Shown here one piece after another: positions 47,031 to 56,370 of a DNA stretch of 64,000 nucleotides; positions within the stretch are counted from its first letter, which is position 1; every line of letters starts with the position of its first letter. The DNA lies in contig CAJTYG010000010.1 in NCBI GenBank assembly GCA_910584155.1, forward strand, positions 8,221-72,220. The letters are read 5' to 3'. The position numbers and the translations under genes are program-made. The stretch comes from an uncultured Christensenella sp. (GTDB taxonomy: Bacteria > Bacillota > Clostridia > Christensenellales > CAG-917). Below the pieces are notes generated by a model. It searched no databases. It saw only the letters and a list, made by a program, of their open reading frames with translations, and was not told the DNA's origin.

Positions 47031-47615
47031 ATGAATGATTTTAAAGACAAAAACTTGGCAAGCTTTTCGCCGCTTGCTGTGGGCATATCGCTGATAATAC
47101 TCGGCATACTTTTCTGCGCACTGCGGGCGGGATTTGTGAGCATACTGCTGACTATCGTAGGCGTTGTGCTTATCGTTTTGGGCGCACTCTCGCTCGTCGG
47201 CAAAAACTGGGCGCTCGGGATCATCGAGATTGCGGTCGGCATAATTATCATCGCCTGCGGGTGGACAATAGTTGATATAACGCTGCTCATACTCGGCATT
47301 GCGTTTATCGCCTACGCCGCATATCAGATGATAGTGACAATACCGCTTGTAAAAAGCAAGGGCGCAAAGGCGATCGTCACCGCCCTGCTCAACCCCATAT
47401 TTATGCTCATACTCGGCATAATACTCGTGGTGGCGAAGTGGCAGATGATAGACGCAATATTTATCACTGTCGGCGTAGTGGCGATAGTCGCAGGCATTCT
47501 GATGATAATAAAAAGTCTGACCGTCAACGACGCTATTCTTAAGAAAAACGATGAGGCTCCTAAGGAAAACAATAAGGCGCAGGAAGAAAACAATTTAAAA
47601 AGTTCAAAAAAATAA
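47031..47615 (+). CDS. DUF308/HdeD-like membrane protein
   Basis: 194 aa with six short hydrophobic segments rich in Gly/Ile/Val (GIIEIAVGIIIIACGWTIVD), the repeat-like pattern of the DUF308 family. The C-terminus is a charged tail. Role unknown; some relatives are linked to acid stress. The stop codon lies within the terminator stem. Confidence 0.8.
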   Translation: MNDFKDKNLASFSPLAVGISLIILGILFCALRAGFVSILLTIVGVVLIVLGALSLVGKNWALGIIEIAVGIIIIACGWTIVDITLLILGIAFIAYAAYQMIVTIPLVKSKGAKAIVTALLNPIFMLILGIILVVAKWQMIDAIFITVGVVAIVAGILMIIKSLTVNDAILKKNDEAPKENNKAQEENNLKSSKK

Positions 47616-47644
47616 AGCAGGTCGCAGGACCTGCTTTATTTTTT
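47611..47644. terminator. Bidirectional terminator
   Basis: AATAAAGCAGGTC, loop GCAG, GACCTGCTTTATT then T-run; overlaps the stop of the DUF308 gene. Confidence 0.9.
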
Positions 47645-47654
47645 ATAATCACAT

Positions 47655-48272
47655 TTACTTTTTATCAAAAGCAAGATATGCCGCCGCAAGCATTTCCACA
47701 CATTTGTCAATGCCAAACACTGCGCTGTTTACGCACAAATCGTAGTTTGCCGCATCGCCCCACTCTGCGTCGGTATAATAGCGATAATGCCTTGCACGTG
47801 ACTTATCCTTATCACGCAAAAGCTTTTGCGCCTTTTTTCTGTCCGTAGCGTCGCCGTAGACATCTATGACACGCTTTATACGTTCCTCGTCATCTGCAAA
47901 CACAAATACGTTGAGGCATTTTACCTTGTCCTTTAAGACGTGATCCGCACATCTTCCGACTATCACGCAGGCGCCCTGCTTTGCCAAACGCTCTATGGCG
48001 TTCGCCTCGGCTGCGTATATTTTTGCCTCGAAGTTGTCAAGGTTGCTCCACGAAATGCCGCCCCACGCCGACGTCGGAATAGCATAGGACGCAAAGCCGC
48101 TGTGCTTTTGCTCGTTGTCGGCGATAAATTCCTTTGCAAACCCGCTGTTTTCCGCCGCCTTCACGATGATTTCCTTGTCATAAAAAGGAATATTGAGCTT
48201 TTGCGCAAGCAGCTTGCCTATGAGCCTGCCGCCGCTGCCGAACTGTCTTGAAATAGTGATAACGGTATCCAT
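47655..48272 (-). CDS. Cytidylate kinase-like protein
   Basis: 205 aa from the ATG at 48272, chosen for AAGGAGG 5 bases upstream; the frame reaches 48299. VITISRQFGSGGRLIGKLLAQ is the phosphate-binding loop of the cytidylate-kinase-like family (Cytidylate_kin_2), and DKSRARHYRYYTDAEWGDAANYDL is its typical C-terminal signature. The true substrate of this family is unclear. Confidence 0.88.
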   Translation of the reverse strand: MDTVITISRQFGSGGRLIGKLLAQKLNIPFYDKEIIVKAAENSGFAKEFIADNEQKHSGFASYAIPTSAWGGISWSNLDNFEAKIYAAEANAIERLAKQGACVIVGRCADHVLKDKVKCLNVFVFADDEERIKRVIDVYGDATDRKKAQKLLRDKDKSRARHYRYYTDAEWGDAANYDLCVNSAVFGIDKCVEMLAAAYLAFDKK

Positions 48273-48376
48273 AAAAGCCTCCTTACGGGCGCTGTTCAAT
48301 TCAACAAGCGCTCTTATTACAATAATATTATCTACCCTTAAATGTTTTTCGTCAAGATTGAAATTTTGGTATTGTA

Positions 48377-48405
48377 TTGCTTAATACATAAAATTTTGAT
48401 ACAAT
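48377..48405 (+). promoter_or_regulatory. Promoter of the rRNA methyltransferase gene
   Basis: TTGCTT (48377-48382), 17 bp, TACAAT (48400-48405), 33 bp before the start codon. Confidence 0.55.
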
Positions 48406-48438
48406 ATTTAAAAAATAAAAGCGATTTTACGGTAAATT

Positions 48439-49632
48439 ATGGCTTACACTGTATATCTGAAAAAAGGCGAAGAAAAGCGTATAACCGACGGACACAGTTG
48501 GGTGTACGCAAATGAGGTCGCACGCATCGAGGGCAAGGACAAAAACGGCTCGCTTGCGGACGTGCGAACGTTTGACGGCAGATACGTCGGCAGCGGATAT
48601 ATAAATCACCTGTCCAAAATTTTGGTACGCATTTTTATACGAAACGCCGACAGCACATTTGATGCTGCGACCGTCACGGAAGAAAAGGAGCGGGAACTCT
48701 TTATGCAGCGCATAGCGAGCGCAAACGAAATGCGCAGGCGGCTTGGCTACGACAACTGCTACAGAATGGTCTTTGCCGAGGCGGACGACCTGCCTGCCCT
48801 CATCGTTGACAAATATGCGGATACACTTGTCATGCAATGTCTTTCGCTTGGCATAGACAGGCGCAAAGCGATGATAACGGACTGTCTTGTAAAACTGTTT
48901 GCGCCAAGGGGCATATACGAGCGCAGCGACGCTGCAGTAAGAAGCAAGGAGGGCTTGACGGACTGCTGCGGCGTTTTGTACGGCGATGTGCCCGACAAGG
49001 TGATAATAGACGAAAACGGCGTCAAAATGGCTGTAGACGTCAAATACGGGCAGAAAACGGGATATTTTCTCGACCAAAAGGAAAACCGCTTTGCCGCAAG
49101 ACGATATGCCGCAGGCGAGGTGCTCGACTGTTTTTGCAACAGCGGCGGCTTTTCGCTTAATTGCGCAAGGACGGCAAGCAGCGTGACGGCAGTTGACATC
49201 TCCGCCCCTGCTCTTGAAAACGTAATGGAAAATGCAAAGCTCAACGGATTTGAAAACATAACTACAGTTTGCGGCGACGTATTTGAGATACTGCGCAAAT
49301 ATAAAGCCGACGGAAAAAAATTTGACACGGTAATACTCGATCCTCCCGCCTTTTGCAAGAGTGCCGCTGAGGTCAACGACGCATACAGGGGTTACCGTGA
49401 CATAAACGTGCTTGGAATGAAGCTTGTCCGCAAAGGCGGATATCTGCTTACCTGCTCCTGCTCGCACTACATGACGATGCCGCTGTTTGAAAAAATGCTT
49501 ATCGAAGCCGCAAAGGCAAGCGGACGCTGTGTGCGAATGGTCGAAGTCAAATCGCAATCGCCCGACCACCCGTCGCTGCTATGTGCAAACGAAACCAACT
49601 ATCTTAAATTTTATGTGCTGAATATAATTTAA
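48439..49632 (+). CDS. Class I SAM-dependent rRNA methyltransferase (RlmI-like)
   Basis: 397 aa. An N-terminal PUA domain (YLKKGEEKRITDGHSWVYAN) is followed by the RlmI-type methylase: FLDQKENR, VLDCFCNSGGFSLNCA (SAM loop) and ILDPPAFCKS (catalytic DPP-F). It probably makes m5C in 23S rRNA. Exact target is not assignable from sequence alone. Confidence 0.9.
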   Translation: MAYTVYLKKGEEKRITDGHSWVYANEVARIEGKDKNGSLADVRTFDGRYVGSGYINHLSKILVRIFIRNADSTFDAATVTEEKERELFMQRIASANEMRRRLGYDNCYRMVFAEADDLPALIVDKYADTLVMQCLSLGIDRRKAMITDCLVKLFAPRGIYERSDAAVRSKEGLTDCCGVLYGDVPDKVIIDENGVKMAVDVKYGQKTGYFLDQKENRFAARRYAAGEVLDCFCNSGGFSLNCARTASSVTAVDISAPALENVMENAKLNGFENITTVCGDVFEILRKYKADGKKFDTVILDPPAFCKSAAEVNDAYRGYRDINVLGMKLVRKGGYLLTCSCSHYMTMPLFEKMLIEAAKASGRCVRMVEVKSQSPDHPSLLCANETNYLKFYVLNII

Positions 49633-49651
49633 AAAATCGCAAAAAAATAAA

Positions 49652-49680
49652 CGCCCCGCAGTAGCTGCAGGGCGCATTTT
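49652..49680. terminator. Bidirectional terminator
   Basis: CGCCCCGCA, loop GTAGC, TGCAGGGCG, one mismatch, T-run on plus and on minus (TTTATTTTTTT), between convergent genes. Confidence 0.85.
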
Positions 49681-49689
49681 TTATTCTTA

Positions 49690-52461
49690 TTACTCGCTGC
49701 GAAGTGCGATCGCAGGATCCTTTTTGGCTGCTATTCTCGACGGAATGAAGCCTGCAAGCATACTCAACAGCACGCTTATCGCAAGCATTAGCAGGCAATG
49801 CCACCACTCTATCGTCATAAGCCCCTCGATATTGAAAACCGCTTTTAAAATCGCACTGCCTACAAAGGACAGTATAACGCTTATGATGATGCCGATGACG
49901 CCCGAATATCCACCGAGTATCGCCGACTCTGCAAGGAACACTCGTGAAATATCCTTTTTCCTTGCGCCTATCGAGCGCAACACGCCGATTTCCTTGCGGC
50001 GCTCAAGCACAGACGTATAGATGATTATAGCTATCATTATAGTAGATACTACAAGCGATATTGCCGCAAAAGCGATGAGCACGCCCGTGATAGTATCCGC
50101 CATTGTGTTGACAAACGCCATCATCGAGGATAGAGAATCGGTATATTTTATCTTGTTGCCCGTATCCTTCTGATACTTTTCTATAAAGTTTACAATGTCC
50201 TCTTTTGCGTCGAAGCTGGAGCAATAAAAGCTTATGCTTGCGGGATACTCCTTATCGACGCTGCCAAGCGCACGCATAAGCGAGGTGTGCTCCTCGGAGT
50301 CGGTAAATTTGATGTCGTCGCCAACCATCACTTGCACTTCCTGATTGTCCGTCTTATAGGAAAAGTTGATTATGCTTTTATACATATCCTTGTCGTCAGC
50401 CACAGCGTCATCGTGCAGCTTGAGCATTGCGCTCACGGCAGGATGATTTTTAGCGTGTGAAAACATAGCTTCCGTCAGACGTGACGAATAACCTATAACG
50501 CCGTTTATCGAAGTTGCCACAACGCCCTTTTTAGGACGGACAACACCCACAACTTTGACGGATGTAGAACCGTCTGCAAATTCCATTGCGTGTGCGTCCA
50601 CATAATTTTTTGTCAGATCCTTGCGATTGTGCATAGACCAAGTGCCGTCGCCGTTGTCATCGAGATAATCGGCGTTGGTCAAGATTTTCATTTCTCTGCC
50701 GATTATTTCGTCCACCTCAAAGGTAGCCTCGGCAAAACTTCCGCCCAAAATGCCGCTTGTCAGAGCTTCGATAACGTCGTCGGTCGACTTAAGACCGAGC
50801 ATAAAAAGCTGATAGTCCATAATAGTGTTGTTTTCGCTTACGACAACTACGACCTCGTTTGCCGCCGACGGCCAATGAGAATCGCCGACCAATTCATATT
50901 GACTGTCAAGCAGCTTCTGATTGTCAGAAAGCTCCGCCCACGGCGAACCTATCATATCGCTTTCAGCCATCATTCCGAGCATATCGCTTATAGTGAGCTC
51001 ACGTCCCATCATCTCAAAGCTTATTTCTCCAAGAGCGGGCATTTTTTCAAGCATATCGTCAAAAACCGCATACATCATCTCGGCATACGGATTTATCTTC
51101 ATATATTCCTCATTATGCTTTGGGTTTAAAGCATAGGCATTGAAAGACGTGCCATAATTATATTTTACGCTTGCAAGCTCGCTGTCAAAATTTGCGTCGA
51201 TATATTTTTTGAAAGAATACAGGTCGTTTTCGTCCGTCATCGAGTCGAGATTTTTCAGAATGCCGCCCAACACCTCTTGCGTGGTGATGACACTGTCGTC
51301 CACATCACCATTCTTATCGGGAGATGACGACATAAGCATATTCAAAATAGTCGTGACGTCCATGCTCGCCTTTTTGACGGATATAGGATAAGTAGAAAGC
51401 GCACTCTGTTCCAAATTTTTGATGTACAGACGTGCGCCCGTCGATAGCGATAAAACAAGAATTATTCCTATGATGCCTATGCTGCCCGCAATGCTCGTAA
51501 GCAGCGTCCTGCCCTTTTTGCTGAGAAGATTGTTCCACGACAGGTTTATCGCCGTGGACAGCTTCATAGCAGATTTGTCAAGCTGCCGTCTTTTCCAAAG
51601 CCTTTTCTTAAAAAGCTCGTGGCGCAGCTTACAGGGCTTTTTTCCCTCTTCGCTGTGAGAGGTGTCCGCAATGGCAACGCTATCGGCAGCGTTCTCGGCA
51701 TCAGCTTCAGCGGAGCTCAGCTTTTGCATTGTGCTGCCGTCGCCGCCGTCGCCGTCATTGTGCTTATCGCTGTCCTCGTCCTCATCGTAAGGCATCGTAT
51801 CGCCCTCGACCTCGCCGTCTTTAAGATACACGATACGTGTACTGTATTCCTCGGCAAGCATCGGGTTGTGCGTGACCATTATGACAAGCCTGTCCTCTGC
51901 AACTTCCTTCAGAAGATCCATGACCTGCACGCCCGATTCGCTGTCAAGCGCACCTGTAGGCTCGTCGGCAAGAATTATATCCGGATTGTTTACAAGAGCA
52001 CGTGCAATGGCGACACGCTGCATTTGTCCGCCTGAAAGCTGATTAGGCTTTTTGCGAGCCTGACTTTCAAGCCCGACCTTTCTGAGTGCCTCGAGCGCAC
52101 GTTCCTTGCGCTCCTCTCTCTCAACGCCTGCAAGGGTAAGCCCCATTGCGACGTTTTTTAAAACGTTCATGTGAGGAATGAGGTTGTAGCTTTGAAAAAC
52201 GAAGCCGATTTTTCGGTTTCTGTATGTATCCCAATCTACATCATCGTACTGTTTAGTGGATATTCCGTCAATCTGAATATCGCCTGACGTGTATCTGTCA
52301 AGTCCTCCGATAATGTTAAGTAATGTAGTTTTTCCGCAGCCGCTTGGTCCTAAAATGGATACAAATTCATTTTTTCTGAATTGTATTGAAACACCCTTGA
52401 GTGCAAGTGTACTTTCCTTTTCCACCATGTACTCTTTGGTTATATCTAAAAGTTTTAGCAT
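49690..52461 (-). CDS. MacB-like ABC ATPase/FtsX permease fusion
   Basis: 923 aa. The ATPase (1-~225) has GPSGCGKTT, LSGGQMQRVAIARAL and ILADEPTGALD. An acidic linker (230-290, including DEDEDSDKHNDGDGGDG) leads to a membrane segment, a large extracellular domain (about 345-790) and three FtsX-type helices at the end (GVLIAFAAISLVVSTIMI...). It is a mechanotransmission-type transporter for peptides, lipoproteins or antibiotics; no partner adaptor is nearby. The very long extracellular domain is notable. Confidence 0.9.
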   Translation of the reverse strand: MLKLLDITKEYMVEKESTLALKGVSIQFRKNEFVSILGPSGCGKTTLLNIIGGLDRYTSGDIQIDGISTKQYDDVDWDTYRNRKIGFVFQSYNLIPHMNVLKNVAMGLTLAGVEREERKERALEALRKVGLESQARKKPNQLSGGQMQRVAIARALVNNPDIILADEPTGALDSESGVQVMDLLKEVAEDRLVIMVTHNPMLAEEYSTRIVYLKDGEVEGDTMPYDEDEDSDKHNDGDGGDGSTMQKLSSAEADAENAADSVAIADTSHSEEGKKPCKLRHELFKKRLWKRRQLDKSAMKLSTAINLSWNNLLSKKGRTLLTSIAGSIGIIGIILVLSLSTGARLYIKNLEQSALSTYPISVKKASMDVTTILNMLMSSSPDKNGDVDDSVITTQEVLGGILKNLDSMTDENDLYSFKKYIDANFDSELASVKYNYGTSFNAYALNPKHNEEYMKINPYAEMMYAVFDDMLEKMPALGEISFEMMGRELTISDMLGMMAESDMIGSPWAELSDNQKLLDSQYELVGDSHWPSAANEVVVVVSENNTIMDYQLFMLGLKSTDDVIEALTSGILGGSFAEATFEVDEIIGREMKILTNADYLDDNGDGTWSMHNRKDLTKNYVDAHAMEFADGSTSVKVVGVVRPKKGVVATSINGVIGYSSRLTEAMFSHAKNHPAVSAMLKLHDDAVADDKDMYKSIINFSYKTDNQEVQVMVGDDIKFTDSEEHTSLMRALGSVDKEYPASISFYCSSFDAKEDIVNFIEKYQKDTGNKIKYTDSLSSMMAFVNTMADTITGVLIAFAAISLVVSTIMIAIIIYTSVLERRKEIGVLRSIGARKKDISRVFLAESAILGGYSGVIGIIISVILSFVGSAILKAVFNIEGLMTIEWWHCLLMLAISVLLSMLAGFIPSRIAAKKDPAIALRSE

Positions 52462-53470
52462 ATAGCCTCCGCTAATATTCGATTTTATTTAGCGTATACA
52501 TAGAGCGGTGTCGGCGCATTTACGCTATAAAATACCCGTCCGAAGTCCAAAAAGCTGCAATTTGCAGGGATAAAACTCTCAACACACCCACTAAACAGTG
52601 CAAAATCCAATCATTTTGAGGGGTGTACAGCGATCGGCATCATCGCTGCTTTTTAAGCGCATTTCAATCCGCCAAAGCTTCATCTTGAAACGCCATTGAG
52701 GGTTGTACAGTCGATTTTCATTTAAAAACCGCTGTATTTTCGACGATTGCAAGCGCAATTATCGAAGATTTGGACTCCCAAAGCTCTATAAATTATAATC
52801 ATCTTAACATATAAATATTTATTTGTATAGCATTTTTTTATTTCCAAAAATACAAAATGTCGTATAAACACACATTTTGTCGAATTTGTTACTTGAATTT
52901 TGCTTAATTATAAAGATTTCTTAAGATTTATAGACATTTCTTAAGAAAATTTAAGATTTATTTATAAAAAAAATATATTACATGCAACTAACCTATGAAC
53001 CTATAAACCGTATCTGCTTCTTTAGCTTTAAATCTATAGATTTATAAAATAGTATTATAATTAAATATATAATCCTTAGAAATATATAATCCTGAAATAT
53101 TTATGAATAATTGAGTATAAAACATAAAACAGAAAATTACGTTGCCACCCTCGTATGCCGCAATGTCAGCATAGGCTAAAGCGAATTTTAACTCAATTAT
53201 AAATCAAAACAATAAAATTTTATTTAACGTGCATTAAACTTTTTGCGCCCGATTTGTACGCACTTGCGTACTGTTGATAAGCTATACGCAAGCTGTAGCT
53301 GCAAGCATATGAATATCGGCTAAATATCGGTTAAATACACGTATCGTGTTATTGCGCCCTTGTTTTGTTATGCTTTATAGCAATAAATACACGTATCGTG
53401 TATTTATTGCAAATCAATCATATTTTGTTGCTTTATAATTAAACTATATCAATCAACCTTATTAAAACAC
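52462..53470. other. 1-kb AT-rich non-coding gap
   Basis: No convincing ORF. Two related words occur on the plus strand, TTGAGGGGTGTACAGCGAT (about 52615) and TTGAGGGTTGTACAGTCGAT (about 52694). The first runs into a hairpin CAGCGAT/ATCGCTG (52628-52648) followed by CTTTTT. The middle (52800-53220) is very AT-rich. Three TACACG-N3-CGTGTW motifs crowd the right end. It probably holds the ABC gene promoter and possibly a small RNA. Confidence 0.4.
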
Positions 53471-53480
53471 TTATCGTGTA
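53336..53480. promoter_or_regulatory. Three TACACG-N3-CGTGTA type palindromes
   Basis: Sites at 53336-53350, 53388-53402 and 53466-53480 (the last overlaps the end of the alkD-like gene). The middle one extends to a perfect 14-bp inverted repeat (53380-53410). A closely related palindrome lies in the promoter of the XRE gene at 58042. Confidence 0.5.
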
Positions 53481-54166
53481 CAAATGCTTTTGAGTTCCGC
53501 CTTTTGGGTGTCCGTAAGGCGATAGCTTTCTCTTGCCTTTTGTATGGACTTTTTGCGTATCCACTCGTCCATAGGCGCAGACTTCACAAACCCGAGCGCA
53601 ACGTCGTAGTGCTTTATGAGCGCAAATGAAAAATACCACGCCTTTGCCATTTTTATATAATAATCGTCGCCTACTGCGTCACGTACCATATAAAGATGTT
53701 CCCTTTCAAATCTGTCGTCAAGAAAGTATTTAAGCATCATATCTATGCCAAAGCGGACGGTATATACCTCGTCGCTTTCAAGCCATTTTTTTATAAAATC
53801 AAAAAGCTTATCCGAATTTTTTGCAAACGCTTTTGGCGAAAGCAGGTCGCACACCGCCCAGTTGTCAACGTATGGCAAAAATTTTTCTACAAGCTCCACG
53901 GCTTTATCAAAATCCTTTTCAAGCGAAATGATTTCGCCGTGCAAAATCATCTCATCATAATAGTAATGCGGCAGCTCGTTTAAAAAATCGGGTAAAACGT
54001 CCTCGCAAAAGCTTTTGTCCTTGACAAGCGATTTTGCAAGCGCACGCATAACGGGCGTACGCACACCTATAATTTTGTTTCTGTCTACAGTGGGAACGAG
54101 CTTAGAGTGAAAATCACCATACTTTTCGTCCGCTCTTTCTTTTAATAGTTTTTGTATATATTCCAT
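53471..54166 (-). CDS. DNA alkylation repair protein (AlkD-like)
   Basis: 231 aa, all-helical HEAT-like protein of the AlkD/AlkC family. LVPTVDRNKIIGVRTPVMRALAK near the N-terminus and a conserved NWAVCDLLSPKAF region are typical. It removes alkylated bases in characterised members. The stop codon lies in a palindromic motif. The gap to the phosphatase gene is only 9 bp. Confidence 0.88.
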   Translation of the reverse strand: MEYIQKLLKERADEKYGDFHSKLVPTVDRNKIIGVRTPVMRALAKSLVKDKSFCEDVLPDFLNELPHYYYDEMILHGEIISLEKDFDKAVELVEKFLPYVDNWAVCDLLSPKAFAKNSDKLFDFIKKWLESDEVYTVRFGIDMMLKYFLDDRFEREHLYMVRDAVGDDYYIKMAKAWYFSFALIKHYDVALGFVKSAPMDEWIRKKSIQKARESYRLTDTQKAELKSICTR

Positions 54167-54175
54167 ATTATCACC

Positions 54176-54640
54176 TTAAATCAAGCCGTTTTTAGCAGCA
54201 TAGTCTATAAGCGTTTCGCACGCCTCAACGATGTCATCATAGGCGGCGTCAAAATCGCCCGTCCACCAAGGATCGGCGATATTGCGGGGCTGCGCACTGA
54301 AATCAAGCATACGCCTTATCTTATTTTGACTGTCGCCGCCGAAAATGCGTGTTGCCGACATAACGTTGCGCTCCTCTGCGCATAAAAACAAATCGTATTT
54401 GTCATAGTCGCTCGGCTTGAGCTTTGTAGCAAAATGCGGTACCACTTCAACGCCCTCGCTTTGCAGCTTTCTTTTTGCGGGAGGATAAATTGGGTTGCCC
54501 TCCTCCTCGTTGGACGTACCTGCGGACGAAATATAAAACTTACCGTCCAAGCCTTTTTGTTTTACAAGCTGCTTCATCACACATTCCGCCATAGCAGATC
54601 TGCAAATATTGCCTAAGCAGACAAACATAACCCTTAACAT
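54176..54640 (-). CDS. Low-molecular-weight protein-tyrosine phosphatase
   Basis: 154 aa from the ATG at 54640. The P-loop VCLGNICRSAMAE supplies the catalytic Cys and Arg, and DPWWTGDFDAAYDD supplies the general-acid Asp. The open frame continues upstream to 55072, but that part overlaps the next gene and has no phosphatase similarity. AAGGCGG is the probable ribosome binding site. Confidence 0.94.
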   Translation of the reverse strand: MLRVMFVCLGNICRSAMAECVMKQLVKQKGLDGKFYISSAGTSNEEEGNPIYPPAKRKLQSEGVEVVPHFATKLKPSDYDKYDLFLCAEERNVMSATRIFGGDSQNKIRRMLDFSAQPRNIADPWWTGDFDAAYDDIVEACETLIDYAAKNGLI

Positions 54641-54760
54641 ATTTTTTCCGCCTTTTGTTGCTGATAAGATATTAGCACAAATTTGCAGCTTTCGCAATCG
54701 ATATAAGTTGACTAAAAGGCGTTTGTCGGTGTATCGTATTGCTATATAAAAGGTATTTAT

Positions 54761-55930
54761 ATGAGCATTTATGACGGACAACTTACTATCGAGGCGGCTG
54801 CCGCAAGCGGCATAGAGGCGGTGACAAAGCGTGAGCTGCAAAAGCTCGGCTACGAGCCGTCGGGCGCAAGCTACGGCAGGATATGCTTTGAGGGCAGCTT
54901 CACGGATGTACTGCGGGCAAATATGTTTTTGCGCACGGCAAACCGTGTCCGCATAGTGATAGGCAAACAAAAAGCCGAAACCTTTGACGAGCTGTTTGAC
55001 TTTGTAGCTTCCGTCTGTTGGCAGGACATATTGCCCAAAGACGCACGCATAGTTGTAGAGGCAAAATCGCAAAAAAGCAAGCTGTTTGCGCTGCGCACCA
55101 TACAGTCCATATCAAAAAAAGCGATAGTAAATGCCCTGCAAAACGCCTACGGTCTGTCCACTCTGCCCGAGGACGGCACCGCATACCAAATAGAGGTCGC
55201 CGTTTTTGACGACGTTGCTACCATCACCCTCGATACGTCGGGCGAAGGACTGCACAAGCGAGGCTATCGCACCTATCTCGGCGATGCTCCGCTTAGAGAA
55301 ACGCTTGCGAGCGCTATGCTTCAGCTTTCCGTTTGGAACCCCGACCGTCCGCTTATCGATCCTTTTTGCGGCTCGGGCACAATCCCTATAGAGGCGGCTA
55401 TGATAGGTCTCAATATCGCAAGCGGAATAAACAGAGGCTTTGCCTGCGAAGGCTTTTACGGTGCGCCAAACGTGCGAGGTATCGTTCAAGAGGAAGCCGA
55501 GCAGCTGATAAGGCGTGACAAAAAGCTGCAAATAAGCGGCTTTGATATAAATCCCGAAGCAATAAAGCTTGCGCTAAAGCACGCCGAGCGAGCGGGCGTC
55601 AAGGACAGCATACACCTGCAGGTAGCAGATATGCGCACCCTCACAAGCAAAAAGCAATACGGCGTGATCGTCACAAATCCGCCATACGGCGAAAGACTTA
55701 TGTCTGACAGAGAAGTGGAAGGTCTTTACCGTGATTTCGGCAAGGTATACGGCAAGCTGACCGGTTGGTGCGCATATGTGATAACCTCGTATATCGGCTT
55801 TGAAAAACACTTCGGCAAAAAGGCGGACAAGGTGCGCAAGCTGTACAACAGTCAACTCGAGTGCAACTACTATACATATCTTGCACCGCCACCGCCGAAA
55901 AATCACGCATACAACAAGGAGAATTTATGA
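54761..55930 (+). CDS. THUMP-domain RNA methyltransferase (RlmL/YpsC-like)
   Basis: 389 aa. An N-terminal THUMP region (AASGIEAVTKRELQKLGYEP) precedes a methylase with LIDPFCGSGTIPIEAAMI (SAM loop) and IVTNPPYGERL (catalytic NPPY). It methylates guanine N2 in 23S rRNA in relatives. It overlaps dtd by 4 bases (ATGA). Confidence 0.93.
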   Translation: MSIYDGQLTIEAAAASGIEAVTKRELQKLGYEPSGASYGRICFEGSFTDVLRANMFLRTANRVRIVIGKQKAETFDELFDFVASVCWQDILPKDARIVVEAKSQKSKLFALRTIQSISKKAIVNALQNAYGLSTLPEDGTAYQIEVAVFDDVATITLDTSGEGLHKRGYRTYLGDAPLRETLASAMLQLSVWNPDRPLIDPFCGSGTIPIEAAMIGLNIASGINRGFACEGFYGAPNVRGIVQEEAEQLIRRDKKLQISGFDINPEAIKLALKHAERAGVKDSIHLQVADMRTLTSKKQYGVIVTNPPYGERLMSDREVEGLYRDFGKVYGKLTGWCAYVITSYIGFEKHFGKKADKVRKLYNSQLECNYYTYLAPPPPKNHAYNKENL

Positions 55931-56370
55931 GAGCGCTTATACAACGCACCTTTGAATCAAAGCTGTCCGTAGACGGCAAGCTTATAAGCAGCATACCCTG
56001 CGGACTTACGGTATTTTTGGGCATCACAAAGGGCGATACCGAGGAGCAGGCGGACTATTTTGCACGCAAGCTGTCAAATCTGCGCATATTCCGTGACGAA
56101 AACGGCAAGATGAATTTGAGCATAAAGCAAGCAGGCGGCGAAATTCTGCTCGTATCGCAGTTTTCGCTTGCGGGCACGCTCGGAAAAGGCAGCGGCAACC
56201 GTCCCGACTTCGGACAGGCGGAATTGCCCGAGCGTGCGCTCGAGCTGTACGAGCGTGTCACCCAAAAGCTAAAAGATGAGGGCTTGACCGTAAAAAACGG
56301 CGTTTTCGGCGCCCATATGTTTATCGAACAGCAGCAGGACGGTCCTCTGTCGTTTATATTTGAATGTTGA
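55927..56370 (+). CDS. dtd: D-aminoacyl-tRNA deacylase
   Basis: 147 aa from the ATG at 55927, with AAGGAG before it. It hydrolyses D-aminoacyl-tRNA (proofreading). LLVSQFSLAG and DGPLSF correspond to the SQFT and Gly-cisPro (NGPVT) motifs. Coupled to the upstream methyltransferase. Confidence 0.96.
   Translation: MRALIQRTFESKLSVDGKLISSIPCGLTVFLGITKGDTEEQADYFARKLSNLRIFRDENGKMNLSIKQAGGEILLVSQFSLAGTLGKGSGNRPDFGQAELPERALELYERVTQKLKDEGLTVKNGVFGAHMFIEQQQDGPLSFIFEC

Noticed and set aside
48427..49569. 380-codon minus ORF opposite the rRNA methyltransferase
   Set aside because: Antisense shadow of a gene with clear SAM and DPP motifs.
53380..53410. Rho-independent terminator of the alkD-like gene
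   Set aside because: The palindrome is long but AT-rich with no T-run after it; it fits an operator family better.
54641..55072. N-terminal extension of the tyrosine phosphatase
   Set aside because: It overlaps the RlmL-like gene on the other strand, and the phosphatase family starts at MLRVMFVCLGN.
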